Position numbers and translations under genes: made by a program. Below, in pieces: positions 33,501 to 48,500 of a stretch of DNA of 64,000 nucleotides (positions are counted from its first letter, which is position 1; every line of letters begins with the position of its first letter). This DNA comes from Ovis canadensis (lineage: Eukaryota > Chordata > Mammalia > Artiodactyla > Bovidae). Location of the stretch: assembly GCF_042477335.2 (NCBI RefSeq), contig NC_091246.1:208629501-208693500 (forward strand). The letters are read 5' to 3'. Under the pieces are notes generated by a model that was not told where the DNA came from, searched no databases, and was given only the letters and a program-made list of their open reading frames with translations.

Positions 33501-36500
33501 TTTTCGATATGGCAGACACAGTGATCAAGGAGCAAACCATTTACTGCTGTGAAACACTGCAGTGCTATTATTAGATTCCAAGAAAAAGAATATAAGGGAT
33601 GAAACAAAGGTCACGCAATTTAATATCATAAATATTGGATACCAGTGTAAGAAGGGTTATCCTGGTTATCCAGCTGATACTTTATTAGTAGCCGGAAAAT
33701 TCCCCTAAGGAAAAAAACAAAAACAAATTGAAATCCAGAATGTTAACATCCACCGAAAACAGTTAATAGTCAAGTACACAAAGACTGTGAAACACTTAGC
33801 CTGTTTATATTACCTTCCTTCCCTTTTTCAAAGAACATCATATCCTGGACTACTTAAAAAGGAGACGCATTTTTACTTCCTTTTAAAGAAAATCTAGGAA
33901 TATAGCTGACCTTTGAACATCATGGGTTTGAACTGCATGGGTCTGCTCACATATGAAGCCTGGCATGCTGCAGTCCATGGGGTTGCAGAGTCGGACACGA
34001 CTGAGGGACTGAACCCGAACCGAACTCACATATGCATATTCTTCAACAGTAAACACTACAGTACTACATAGTCCCTAGTTAACTGACTCTGCAGATGCAG
34101 TGGAATATGGAGTGCTGACTATGAAACGTTAGACACAGATTAACCCCCATGTTGTTCAAGGGTCAACTTTTTGTTAGACTGGAGATTAGTTTACTTTAGA
34201 AAACCTGGAATATATAATAAAAACTAAAGAAAGAAAAAACAAAACTAAAGAGAAAAATATTAATTCCATAACCCTAAAATTATAGCCACTAACATTTGAT
34301 GTGGAGATCATATTTGCATATGCTGCTTTCTCAAGTCTTTGTGGAATGAAGTACTGCAAAAACATAAATTCATGCATTTATACATGGTATACACCATTTT
34401 AAACCACTTTTTCACTTACTTATTCTCCCATGTCTTAAAATTCTTCCTATCAGTTTTTAATGCCTGCTCATTTATCATACCACACACTTACCATTTTCCT
34501 ACTGGTTTTGGATGTTCACATTACTTCCAATTTAAAGTAATAAAAAATAACACCACATTAAATACAATTGTAATATTCATTCATGTTTTTGGAACTGTTT
34601 CTGTAGGAGACTGTACCAGGTAGAATTACTAGGTTGGAAGCAGTGTTATACAAAACTAAACTTCCCAGAAGTCCCTGGATGTGGCAAAAATTTTAAACCT
34701 TTGCATTTTCATTTTTATTACAGTCTAGAAGATAATTTCTATAAGCACACTTTGGATCATCTCAATGACCACTTTATAACTTAGTACACAGCTGAATTTG
34801 GTGAAGATTTTTTGATCAATCACATTCATACCAAGCAAAGACTAAATGTGCATTGGAGTGTAAAGGATGAACCAAAGCAGCACCGGAGGCTAGCATATAG
34901 ACATTTGGGAATGCCAAACTAAAAACAATTGCTTTAGAGCAGTCAGTGTCACGTTGAGAGTATCTGCACTGCTGGATTCCCAAGTTTATATGCAGTAACT
35001 AGCAACAGTCCATTAGGAGTAACCATAATAGTAAAATTGAATGAACACTTTTTCTATTCCCAATTCCATCAAAAATTCTGATTAGATATCCATTTAACAT
35101 ATGTGCTAAGTTGCTTTAGTCATGTCTAACTCTGCGACTCCATGGGCTGTAGCCTGCCAGGCTCCTCTGTCCATGGGATTCTCCAGGGAAGAATACTGGA
35201 GTGGGTTGCCATTTCCTTCTCCAGGGGATCTTCCTGATCCAGAGACTGAACCCACGTCTCCTGCATTGGCCGGTGGGTTCTCTACCACTGAGCCATCTGG
35301 GAAGTCACTTAATACATATTTCATTGTTAATGGACTGATAAGCTTTTAAGTGTACAGAAATAGCTTTAAAGAATAATAAAATTCATTAAAATTAGCATTT
35401 GAGGGTTGACATCACAAGGGAGTCTTGTGATGATAAAGCTGCATATCTTGACTGTGGTAGTAGTTACACAAAGTTACACATGTGACCAAACGGCACAGAG
35501 CTAACACACATATGTGCAAATAAGTGCATGTATCAAAACTGAAACTTGGGAAAGGAATGCTCTGGACCTCCCTGTACGTTTCTCTGTGGCCTCCCTGTGA
35601 GGCTACTGCTGCTGCTGCTGCTAAGTCACTTCAGTCATGTCTGACTCTGTGCGACCCCAGAGACGGCAGCCCACCAGGCTCCCCTGTCCCTGGGATTCTC
35701 CAGGCAAGAACCCTGGAGTGGGTTGCCATTTCCTTCTCCAATGCATGAAAGTGAAAAGTGAAAGTGAAGTCACTCAGTTATGTCCAACTCTTAGCGACCC
35801 CATGAACTGCAGCCTACCAGGCTTCTCCATCCATGGCATTTTCCAGGCAAGAGTACTGGAGTGGGGTGCCATTGCCTTCTCCAGTGAGGCTACTAAAAAG
35901 CCTTTTTCAACAGCTTAATTATGCAATTTATTTTTTGCTGGCTTATGCTATATACAACTTTTCTTAGCCTTTATTCACTAGCTCTTATTAACTCATATAT
36001 GCAACTTGGTTAGGCTGCTGAAGGGTTTCACTGGAGACACTATATACAAACATTTTCAAGGTTTAACAGTATGAGCTTTGGAACCACATAGATAGGAATC
36101 AAAATCTCTGTGCCCTTGACCATTCACCTTAGAGTGGTTATGGAGATCAGAAAAGCTATTTCGTGTAAAGGGCTCTGTGTCTGAGTCATAATGTTCAATA
36201 TGTAATTAAAAATAACTATCACATGTAAGCAAAATCCATGAAAATTCTACTGTTTCCTCAATGATGACCACTGAGATGTTCTTACTCAGAAACAAAAAAT
36301 CTATTAAAAATGCTGGTACCCCTGCTTTATTATTGGGCAATTTGAGACTACTATTGAGTAGTCTATCTAATGCATAACCCAGTACTAGCGACTATCATTA
36401 TCACTGATAATATTTCTCTTAATCCTGCAAACTTAGTAAGGACTTTAAGTACTGCCATTTAAGATATGCCTAACAGGGCATATCTTAAAATGTGTCAAGT

Positions 36501-39500
36501 TTTTTTTTTTAAAAAGAAGCAATAGTTTTCATTCTTACCTTGCATTCGGGGTAAGGCTTCGTAAGACATGAATTAGGGAACTAAGTGGTAGTGATCCAGA
36601 CTGTTTAACCAGAAGAGAATTCTCATAGGAGGTTTCTTCAGTATAATGACTGTATGTAGTAGTTTCATACCAGAGCCAGTTATAAAGACTCTGCTTTGCA
36701 TGATCCCACACTAGAATACATGATCAAAAAAAATAAGAATGACTAATTATTTTCATATGGTCCTGTTACTAGATTTCACTCTAGGAAAGAACAAGAAAGC
36801 ATTAAATAAAAAGTGAATCCTGAAAATTTTCATTTTTGCTATTTCACCATCTAAATCAGTACCTTACAATCTAATTTCACTGTCAATCACTATCTGAATC
36901 TTTATGTGTATATTAAATGCAGGTTAAAATATATTAACACTACCAAGGCATTCCTTTAAAAAATTTAATAATTTAGCATTTTGTTTTACAGGATTATCAC
37001 AAAATCTCTGAACTAAAGGCATAAAATAAATATTGCAGTATCACAAAGAACAGTTAGAAAGAAACCAAAATAATAGTTGGGTCTCCTCTTCTTCAAGAAA
37101 CTTTACCATAAAACACACCCTTTACTATCTAAATTTTTATTCCCAAGAATTATGTTCTAAATCAGATTGAGGACTCCTATATTTTTGGCAACTGTGTCTT
37201 TAAACATGGAACAAAGGAAATGTATATGTAAAACAATACAAATGCTGTGACTTACAACATTAAAACAAGTAATTTTCAAAGACTGTTACCTCAAGAAGAA
37301 AAAACAGTAACATTCAACTTACTGAGAGGAGCATTGAGGTGATCAATAGATGCTATAAGGTATATATTACGTAAAGATGATAATTGTCCAATAATTTGCT
37401 GGCTTTTGTCTCCTCTCAACATTTGGCTATCCAAGTTGTGAATAAGCAGAAAGAGTTCTAAAGAAGAATCTAAAAGGGAAAAGAAGTCAATTATTATTTT
37501 CAATGAGTACTTATAAAGTCCCCACCACATGCAAGGCTTATATATTGAAGAACATATCAAAGTAATACAGGACAAAACAGCTATTGTTAGGGGTATGCAA
37601 TTTATTTGAGAAGATATGTCAGTCACTCATAAAACAGGCAAGACATTATTATACTCTTCAAAAAAATGAAATTCATTGAAAATCAGTAGACTCTGAAGCA
37701 GTTAAAGACAACTGGAATGGTTAACACTTGAATCAGTCCATGAAGTAACCAGTTTTCATAAGGCATAGGAAATAAGGCAAGATACATGTTAGATTGGGAG
37801 GTGAATCTGTGGATGTTGAACTGCAAGGGGGGGAGGGATCCCCATCCCTAAAAGAGTTCACATTAAGCATTAAGAGAGAATATAGAAAACCTCCATTATC
37901 ATAAAAGCCAAGAGACGAAAACAACAAGAGAAGGGGAGAGGCCTACGATATTCCTCAAGGCACAAAGAAGGTCAGAGAAGTAAAATATAAAAGCCAGTGA
38001 AGGTAAAATTTGAATAACATGCATATTATAGAACTAAAATATTTATGATTTACATAATTATAAATATATTTAATATAAATTATAGATTCTATAATATGTA
38101 TTTATTATAGATTACATAATACAGATTATATACTACATATACACATTAAAAATGACTCAGGTACCAATTTTAATGAGCATACAAATAATATCAAAATCAT
38201 CTATTAAATCATTCAGTTCAGTTCAGTCACTCCGTCATGTCTGACTCTGCGACTTCATGAATCGCAGCACGCTAGGCCTCCCTGTCCATCACCAACTCCC
38301 AGAGTTCACTTAGACTCACGTCCATCAAGTCTGTGATGTCATCCAGCCATTTCATTCTCTGTCGTCCCCTTCTCCTCCTGCCCCCAAATCCCTCCCAGCA
38401 TCAGAGTCTTTTCCAATGAGTCAACTCTTCGCATGAGGTGGCCAAAGTACTGGAGTTTCAGCTTCAGCATCATTCCCTCCAATGAACACCCAGGGCTGAT
38501 CTCCTTCAGAATGGACTGGTTGGATCTCCTTGCAGTCCAAGGGACTCTCAAGAGTCTTCTCCAACACAACAGTTCAAAAGCATCAATTCTTCGGCACTCA
38601 GCTTTCTTCACAGTCCAACTCTCACATCTATACATGACCACTGGAAAAACCATAGCCTTGACAAGATGGACCTTTGTTGGCAAAGTAATGTCTCTGCTTT
38701 TGAATATGCTATCTAGGTTGGTCATAACTTTTCTTCCAAGGAGTAAGCGTCTTTTAATTTCATGGCTGCAGTCACCATCTGCAGTGATTTTGGAGCCCCC
38801 CAAAATAAAGCCTGACACTGTTTCCACTGTTTCCCCATCTATTTCCCATGAAGTGATGGAACCAGATGCCATGATCTTCATTTTCTGAATGTTGAGCTTT
38901 AGGCCAACTTTTTCACTCTCCACTTTCACTTTCATCAAGAGGCTTTTTAGTTCCTCTTCACTTTCTGCCATAAGGGTGGTGTCATCTGCATATCTGAGGT
39001 TATTGATATTTTTCCCGGCAATCTTGATTCCAGCTTGTGTTTCTTCCAGCCCAGCGTTTCTCATGATGTACTCTGCATAGAAGTTAAATAAGCAGGGTGA
39101 CAATATACAGCCTTGATGTACTCCTTTTCCTATTTGGAACCAGTCTGTTGTTCCATGTCCAGTTCTAACTGCTGCTTCCTGACCTGCATATAGGTTTCTC
39201 AAGAGGCAGGTCAGGTGCTCTGGTATTCCCATCAAGCATAACCAATTACTCCATTTAATTGTTAGTCGCTCAGTCATGTGTGACTCTTTGCCACCTCATG
39301 GACTGTAGTCTGCCAGGCTCTTTTGTCCATGGAATTCTCCAGGCAAGAATACTGGAGTGGGTTATCATTTCCTTCTGCAGGGGGTCTTGCCGACCCAGGA
39401 TCAAACCCAAGTCTAGTTATTGCAGGCGTATTCTTTACCATCTGAGCCACCAGGGAAGCCCCCAATTAATTGTTAAGCAATGACTAAAGGACAATTGTTA

Positions 39501-42500
39501 GGCCCTAAATAATTTTATTTTTATTCTTCTGAAATGCTTATATAACCAAAACACTCATACCAAAAGAACAATTTTTTTTCCCATTTTTCAGATTTTAGTA
39601 TATGAAATTATTCAAATGCATTGGTATTTCCTCAGGATAAAGAAATAATACTTTATAAACATATTAAACAATATAAAACTATGAGATACAGATGTTCCAA
39701 TTGGCTGGAAGCACTTCACACTAGCCACAAAAAACTGGAAAATTATTCTGAAGTAAAAGGTTTTGGAAAAAAAAAAGGGCTTTGGCTATATAAGTTCAAG
39801 GTAGCAGGAGCAATTCTTTAATTCTGTTAGTTAAGTGAAGTTCACAGAAAAGGAAAGGAGAAATTATTTTAAAGAAATCTAAATCAGCAATGAGAGAAAT
39901 ATCATTATTAAAACTGCCCACATTTTTGTGTATACTAGTACACAAACAATAAGTGGATGCTTAGCTTCACCCTATAACTACAGAACATCTTCACATTACC
40001 TTCTTTAAATTTATTTGTTATCCACTCTAGCTGATCCAGCACACTGCGGAAAGTACCCATATGATCAAGGACTTCTGTTACAGAATTCAAGATCTATGTC
40101 ATAAAAGTGCAAGAGATATATCAGTTATAACTTATTCTGTCATGTAGGATAAAAACAACTAGCAAGTCAAGCCTTTTTTTAAAAAAATAAATTTGGATTT
40201 CCCACCAAGTTTGAAAAATTACTTCAAAAGTCCTACTTTTTAAGGTAAGTAGATTAAGTAGATCTAATTTATTTTTTTGCTTAAGTTATTACTAAAAGGA
40301 AATAAGGAAGCAAAGGTGTAAAGATACTATAAGCAGGGTAGTAAAAATACAAAACAAACCCAACAATATGAGAAATATTATAAAACTATAGATTTATCAA
40401 ATGAAAGAGGGTCCAAACATTTAGGACATTTTTAAAAAGGAGTATTATATTGGTTAATATCCAGAGCTCAAAAGGCTTAAATTCATTTTCAAATGATGAA
40501 GAGAAATGAGCATATGGTGTAAAAATGATCAAAGAATGATAACTATTACTTAACTTTTCACTATCTTTAAAGTATCAAAGTGACATAAAAGCATAATGAA
40601 GTTGAAGTTTTCCATAATCTTATCCTTCAGAGAAGTGTTGTAGATAGTCAATGTAGTAAACAAAGCTAACATTTCCCTAAGATGTAATACATTCTCAGTT
40701 ACCAAATAGGAAATTCAAGGAGGGGGATTCAAAGCTAGAACCCTCTGAATCCAAACATGTGATCTTAAGCACCATGCAATCCTACTAGTGTAAAACCTAA
40801 AAACAAAAAATGAATGCTTCAGAATATGAAACAGCATTCTCTTTAACATGACGGTATGGATTGGCAGGGGATATGATGTTACTCCTTTTTAAAACATTTT
40901 TAAAACTTACTGATTTCACACTGATTCCAGGAAAGAAGCCATTGATGACAATATGTATGCAATCCTGCAGCATGGTGGTTCGAAATCTTTCTAGTAAATC
41001 TCTCTTAGAACCCAAACCATAAAGCACAATGTTGAACCCCAGGCTGTAAGAAAAAGAGCACTCACAAAATTAAATTTCAGTACTTATTGCCAATTTTATA
41101 ATCAACCAGTTTCCTTCATTTAAGCTTATCAAGAATACAGGAAGAACTGGCATGGCTAAATAATGATTAATATATTGATTCCCAACATACATAAAGAAAA
41201 AGCACAATTTTGTTATCTGTACACCAAGCTTGTAGTTTCAACTTTTAGTAGCTTTCTCTCTAGCTCCTATCGTGGTTCAGAGGCCAAGTCATGTCTGACT
41301 CTTTGCGACCCCAAGGACTGCAGCACACCAGGCTTCCCTGTCTTTCTCTATCTCTAAACTCATGTTCATTGAGTCTGTGATGTATCCAACCATCTCATCT
41401 TCTGTCACTCCCTTCTCCTTCTGCCCTCAATCTTTCCCAGCATCAGGGTCTTTCCCAATGAGGTTGTTCTTTGCATCAGGTGACCAAAGTATCAGAGCTT
41501 CCTATAACCTTTCAAGTAATAGGAGAAAAGAGAGAACAAGGCACTAGGTATAAGAAACTAAAAAAATTTTAATAGGCTGAAGCAGAGTTTTAATTGAGAG
41601 ATTAAACTGGAAAAGTAAGCAGGGGCCAGGTCACAAAAGGTCTTGTTAAATCAACTAAGACATTAATTGAATTTTATTCTCAGGAATATGATCATTTAAA
41701 GTTAGTAGTTAGGTGTTAAGTGAAAGGTTTTAAGTAGGAAAGTAACATGATCTTTTTAGAAAGATTACACTGGCTGAGCTGGGGAATGGATAGGAAGGAG
41801 GGTAAAACTGAAGACTATGGACTTGAATTAGGTGTCATGGAGAAAAACAAGGTGTCAAGAGCTTATGGATCAAATCGGTTGGATTTGGAGAATGATTAGA
41901 CATGGAAGATAAGTGAAAAGGACTATTAAGAATAACTCAGTTTTTTGGCATTGGCAACTATATGATTAAGTGATATTCACTACCCTAGGTAGTCGGGGCA
42001 GGTGGAAATGATGGGTTTAAGATAAGTTAAATTTTATGTATAATGAATTAGTTATAGAACTTCTACATGGATACTTTCAATATAATTCATGTCTGCTGCT
42101 GAAGTGAATTTTGGCTGGGCTAGAGACACAGTTATGGGAGTTATTCACATACAAAGAGTAACTGAAGCCAAGAGAGTGGGTAAGACAACCCAGAACATCA
42201 AGCATGAAAGGTCAAGTTAAAGTTCAACTCCATGATTGTTTATGGAGGTCAATCAGAAATATATGAGATGCTCTGCAGCAATGCAGGATAGCCTAGAAAT
42301 AGAAGAAAAGAAGAGCTAAATCCCCAAAGGCAGAGATTAGCAAGGTAAAAGCAGCAGGAAAAACAAAGCAAGGGAATTCAGAGAACTAGCAATTCTACTG
42401 AAGTAGCTGACTATGAGGTCTAGGCTGGGAAGCAAAGCAAATCGTTATCAAAGTTGACATATGGGAAGAAAAGAACTGGTGGGCTGTGGGGTAGGATTAG

Positions 42501-45500
42501 AGTGAAGATCTGCCATATAAACTTATAATGAACAGATACACAAATAGTTATTCAGAAGAGATGAGGTCCTAACAGGGAAGAAGATAATTTTCTTACTAGC
42601 ATAATCCTTTGATTTATTATTGGCAAAAGAAAACCAGGATCAACTAGGGAAAACTGTGGCAATTTCTATGTTCTTACTGCACTCACATTTTAGCATATGT
42701 TTTATACACTTCCTTATACTAAGTTTCTTTTAAATACAAATATAAAAACAATTATAGAAAAAAATTTCTATATTTTAATTTTTACCATTCTAGGTATTTT
42801 AATGAAAGTTTAAAATTTTACCTTAAGTATTTGAGAAATGATAAAATATTCTAAAAAGCAATTTAAAAATGGTAAAATAATATTTATAGACCAGATCTCA
42901 TGAAATTTGAAGGTTTACAGTACATGTAAATAGAATGGGATTAAAAGAAAAATACATGTTCTTTCATTTTAGAAACTTGGCTGTGAAAAACTGAAGTAAA
43001 ATCTGATATATTTATCAATTGTGACAAATTGTATTTTCAAATATTTTTATAAGTAATAGTTCATAATTCTAAGAAAGGCTATTTAGTTTATAAAAGCTTT
43101 CAAATTTGATTAAACTTAGAAAAGACACATTTTCTGTAAATTGGAATTTCTGAGAAGAGTCATATAATAATATGACATTTCTACATTTGGGTCATAAAAC
43201 TGGGAAAACATCTATTTTTTCAAATTTTTACACATAAGTAAAAATGCATATCAAGGTCACTGCAAAAAAAAAATTAATGTCTAACTGCTTTGATTTTAAC
43301 AGACTTACGTATATGTATATTATTATGTAAATATATTTATTTTACAGAGGTTTGTAATGATAATAGTACTTACTGTAACTGCAACATCCATTTATGAAAT
43401 AACTGTTCATGCTGTTGATTTAGTTGTTTAAGTTCAGCAGAAAAGGAAGGAGAAACCTTGCTCAGTAAGTTGTGCAAAGTTTGCTTTAAAAAAAAGGAAG
43501 AGGGTCACTCTCAAGTCACATACATCAAATCAATTCAAAGTAAAAATATTCCCTTACAGGTCAAGGTTAGAAGAGGCTATTAGTGGAAATATTACTTTAA
43601 TCAGGTTTGGTAATGAGTGCATCTACTGAATATACATAGTATTTCAATATTTATTTTTGTAAAATGTTATATACTCTTACATACAAGCATGTAAAAACAG
43701 TAACGAATTTGTTAAGTTTTGTCTAGAACCATTTACATGACAATGAACTCCAAATGTAAGGCTTTAATTTCTAAAAAAAACTGTTACCATCATGAGGTGA
43801 TTAAACCTGCCTCCCAGTTTTGACAACAAATCCAGACGTTCTGGTGACTAAACACAGCTCACTTCTTGAAATGAAAACACTAGCAAAATGATGTATATCC
43901 CTTTTTACCTTGGCACTACTGTGCTTTCATCATGCTATCCTTTAAGTAAAATATTCTGTTAATACTGAAGACTAGTGCAGCAATCAAGATTCTAAACACT
44001 CTAGCCTATAGTTTGTATTTTTTGCCAACAGTTTTAATTTATTCACATACTTAAAGAGAAATAGGACAAATTCTAAGTGAAATGTTAAGCAGGTAGCTTT
44101 AAAAAATTTCTCTCTCCATCTGTGCCAAATTACATTACTAGCCCCAGCACTTGCCGCTCCCCTATCCATACCCTTTACTGTGTGACTTTGCAATGCCTCC
44201 CACTCAACAAGTGAGTCTAGTCCCCTGCTCTTTGACTCTGTTTTCAGCCACGTCATTTATCGTGGCTACCAGAATGAGGCAGAAGAGACAGAGACAGTTT
44301 TGAGCCCAGGTTTTACGAGGTCTTTTTTTTTTCACTTCTGTCTCTGACATTGTCATGAGAAGAACATGCCTCTGGTAGCCTTCCAAGGAGGTCCAACAAG
44401 GAAGACAGATATGTGGAGCAAATCCTAGATCGGCCAACTCCCAGCTAATTGGAAGACATGAGAAATAAGTGCGTCCTGACATGTGCTACTAAGACTGTAT
44501 CCATCAGCTATGTCTGCAATTTATGAAAGACTTTCCTTTCTTTCATTATCAGTAACAGGTGTTTCTTTCATTCTCTGAGAGATCTTTGTCTCTAGGTCCT
44601 GTGAAGTCCTACTCTGACCCTCCACTTTCCCCCACCCCCAGGCTGCTTGTATAAAAACAGATGCACTAAGAAGATGTTAGTGCCATCTCTTCCTTGGAAC
44701 AATGTGGTTTCTTGACACATGTTTTCAGCTAGTCTCTGATTTGAGTTGCAATACCAATGAGCCAGGTAGAAAGAAACAAAACACCCAAAAAAACCAACCA
44801 CACAGCACCATGTCATTCAGGTCAGTGGTCTACCCAATAATCTCCTCTCTCTGTTCTATAGCTTGAAAACTCTGTCAAAAGTCCTGTATACCTTAGAAAA
44901 TTGCACTGAATTCTACTTTCAGGAAATAATAAAATCTTGATTCTCTGAGTCAATAACAATCTCTTATTGACTTAAATTATCAAGCCCACTTTCTATCAAA
45001 CATTTTCTTATTCAGATGGTTCTGTGTCTTGTCTTAGTGAGGTACGAATAAAAGCCCTGAGTCTAACTGTATGGTATTTTTTATATGACACACTGGAACC
45101 ATAGTATATAGCAACCCTGTTATCTTACTGTACTGGACAGGCTTTCCATAATATCAGAGAGCAGAAGACCCACTACGTTTTGCAAGGTTTTTAACTCAGA
45201 ATCAGGTCAGTCAGTGTTTTATAACCAATGTGAGGTTCAATGAATATATAGGTTAAAATAACAATAGAGATTAATGGCACATGGATTTCAAAGAAACTAT
45301 GACCCTGCACAGGGAACTATATTCAGTATCGTGATAAACCATACTGAAAAGAATGTGAAAATATATATAGATGTATAACTGAATCACTTTGTTGCACAGT
45401 AGAAATTAATACAACATTGTAAATCAAGTATATATATGTCAATAAAATAAAAAAAGAAACTATGACCCTGATGATTACTGTAGGTCCTGAAGAAATGACA

Positions 45501-48500
45501 AATAAGAGAAAAACATAATTATAGTACTCTTCAGATTTTGCTGCTTATGTAGCGTATTTTTCAGCTCACAATAAGAAAAATTTAGAAGTAGCCTTCATTG
45601 CAACTTACCTGATCCAATTTAGCCCTCTTTAGTTTCTGCAGTGTCCTATCAGAGGTTAAAACTTTAGAACTGCTGTGGGCTTCAAAATATTCTTCTACTA
45701 AGTGACTCTGAAAGTGGACAAAGCAAAGTCAGTTCTTAGTTTCAGATATTTGTTTTATATCAAAACTAGATAGTAACAGCAGTGTAAAACAGGGTAAGTG
45801 AAATTCTTTATTTGGCAGTCAGTATTTTCTTTTTGAAGCAACAACACTGATTAAGGACCAAGCAAAATCAATTCCAGTGATAAAACTAAGTAACACTTAG
45901 GATCATAAAAGTTGAAGAAAGTGACTAGTTTGTAGTAGTCTGTCCAAAAACAATTCCTAAATTTCAACATATAATTCCCATTCAGACTTACAGAAAAAAA
46001 AAGGTTTTATATATTAGGACCTTTGTTTTGCCTCACACAGTCCTAGCAAATTCTTTACTTAGTACAGGTGAAGGACTGTGAAAATGAGAAAGATATCAAC
46101 ACCAAGGTTAAAATAAAAGACTTGCTTACTGTTTCAGTAAGATGACTGACCACGTATTCTATTGATTTGGGGCATGACTGACCTCTATGAAAGGAAGGAA
46201 GGAATGGAAAGCTATCAAGCAGTAGGCTCTGCTCTGAGTTTTTACAGAGAACGAGAGGATAATTAGCCCTTTCTCAGGCCATGATATACGCAGTATTCCC
46301 CAAACAACTCAACCTGGATCCAGAGTCACAGCATTTATTATATATTTACACTAACCTGAGTACATCAACAGTGTTACAAAATAAAACTATATAAAAAGGT
46401 ATATACTGAGAAGGCTTGCCTTCAATTATCCAACTAGTATTTATTGAAAAGCTCTTTTTCAGTCAACTGAATTGCCAACTTTAGCATGCTATGGTATTGA
46501 TATATGGAGACGGAGAGAGAGAGGCCAGGATACAAAGTTCAGAAATACACATGTGGGAATTTATGTGAAAGGCTGAGAAAACGTAGAAAAGTAAAGTAAA
46601 AATATTGTGCTGATCCTCCCATTTGGATCTTTTAGGTAGCTTATCTTTGAGATATTACTAATTTTTCTTTCAGGTTAAAGTTCTCTCTTCACTTACTGTT
46701 TTCTTTCTCTTCATTTTCTTAGAAGGGGTTCCTTTGCAAACAGGAGCTGAAACTACTCTATTCTGAGCTTGAATCTTTTGGCTCAATATGTCTTCATTAG
46801 TGTCCTCTTCATATTCCTGTGCGACCCCTTCATCATCCTCTGAGTTGGAAGCTGAATATTCACTTTCACTGTCAGAATGAGACCGTGGAACTGTGGGGGA
46901 AGAAGTAATTGGGAAAACTGGACAGCTTGACAAGAGAGACACTGTAGGGTATTAGGGAAGTGTGCGCATTGAAGTAAGAAACTGTGACTTCTGATTGTGC
47001 CATTACATGATGATGATCTCACCAGAGCTAGTTTTGTAAGTTTTATGAGCACTAGTTTCCTCATTTATCAAATGAGGCTACCAATGCTTATTTAATAAAA
47101 CAATGTGAAGATTACATTGAAATGCATATAAAGAACTAACAATGCCTAACACATAGGAACTGAGGCAGAAATTGTCAATCATACCTACTATGCTCTTTCC
47201 TTCTTCCTTGCTAATAGAATTCACTGTAAAATGTGGTAATGTGCTAAGGAATAAATAATCACAGTAAATTTAACTGTCTTTTCCTTTGCCCAATACATGC
47301 TCTCTCAGCCTGCTTTGCTACCAGAATCGGCTACGTAAACACTTAACTGATGAAACTTGAAGGAAAATTTGCTGGAAGCTTTTGGGAAAGATTCTCCTCA
47401 GTTACGAAAGGAAAGCCCCTTGGTAGCTCGGTGGGTAAAGAATCTGCTTGCCAATGAAGGAAGACACAGCTTTGATCCCTAGGTCAGCTTCCTCTGGAAG
47501 AGGAAATGGCAATCTACTCCAGTACTTTTGCCTGGAAAACTCCATGGGCAGAGGAGTCTGGTGGGCTGCAGTCCATGGGGTCCCAAAGGCTTATACCCAT
47601 AGCTTAAAGCTATGGAAGCCATTTTGCAATATAAAATATCAAAACTAAAGATGAAAAATGCCAGCGATAAAGCAAAAAGACAGGAAGAACAGGAAGATCC
47701 TTCATGATACTGTTGAGTCACTACATCAACCATGAACTGTGTATCTCTAGACTTCTGATATGAGATACTTCAATGTCTTAAGCAATTGTTATAGAGTTTT
47801 CCATTGCTGCCCATTGAAAATGCCATCCTACTGACAGAGCACTCAATATATGACAGTCACTACTTTAAGGACTACTAATACATAGGCACAATCCATCCCA
47901 GAGTTGATATAAAAGTTATATTTTTAAACAAACCATAATGACCCCAACCACTCTGTAGAAATAATAAAGCTAGTTTTATAATCATAAAGTAAGGATAAAA
48001 CTAGTTTTTACACTCAATAAGTATAAAACTATCATAAAAGGTTAAATTCCAAAAGAAATAATTTTAAGCAAATCACTATTTATTTTGAAGAGTAGATATA
48101 CTTCAGAATATCCAGTCAGCATGTAACAAATATAGATACTGAAAAAGAAAAAAAAAAAGGCTTGATTTTGTGGGCATATATAGCTTAGAAGATTCAATTT
48201 GTGGTGATTACTGCCCATGGTAGATGCATGGGTTAGAAGTGGTAGGAGGTACCAGACAATGTCTTTATCCTATCTACATGAATACATCATACGTGTTGGT
48301 GTATTTATTTGATGGTTATTGAGAAGGAAAAGGATGTTCACCTTCTCTCTAAAAAAGATTCTTCTGTGGAGTAAGGAGGAAATTAAGATGTGGGATGTAT
48401 TTGACATAAAATAATAATAACAATTGTACATATCATCTTTTACTACTTCAGATATTCACTAATTTAGTATTATAAATTTTATGTTGATTAGAAATGTAGC

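Noticed and set aside
38339..39277. Longest open frame in the window (312 codons) as a host gene
   Set aside because: Its sequence is BovB reverse transcriptase, and its first residues come from the adjoining SINE junction.
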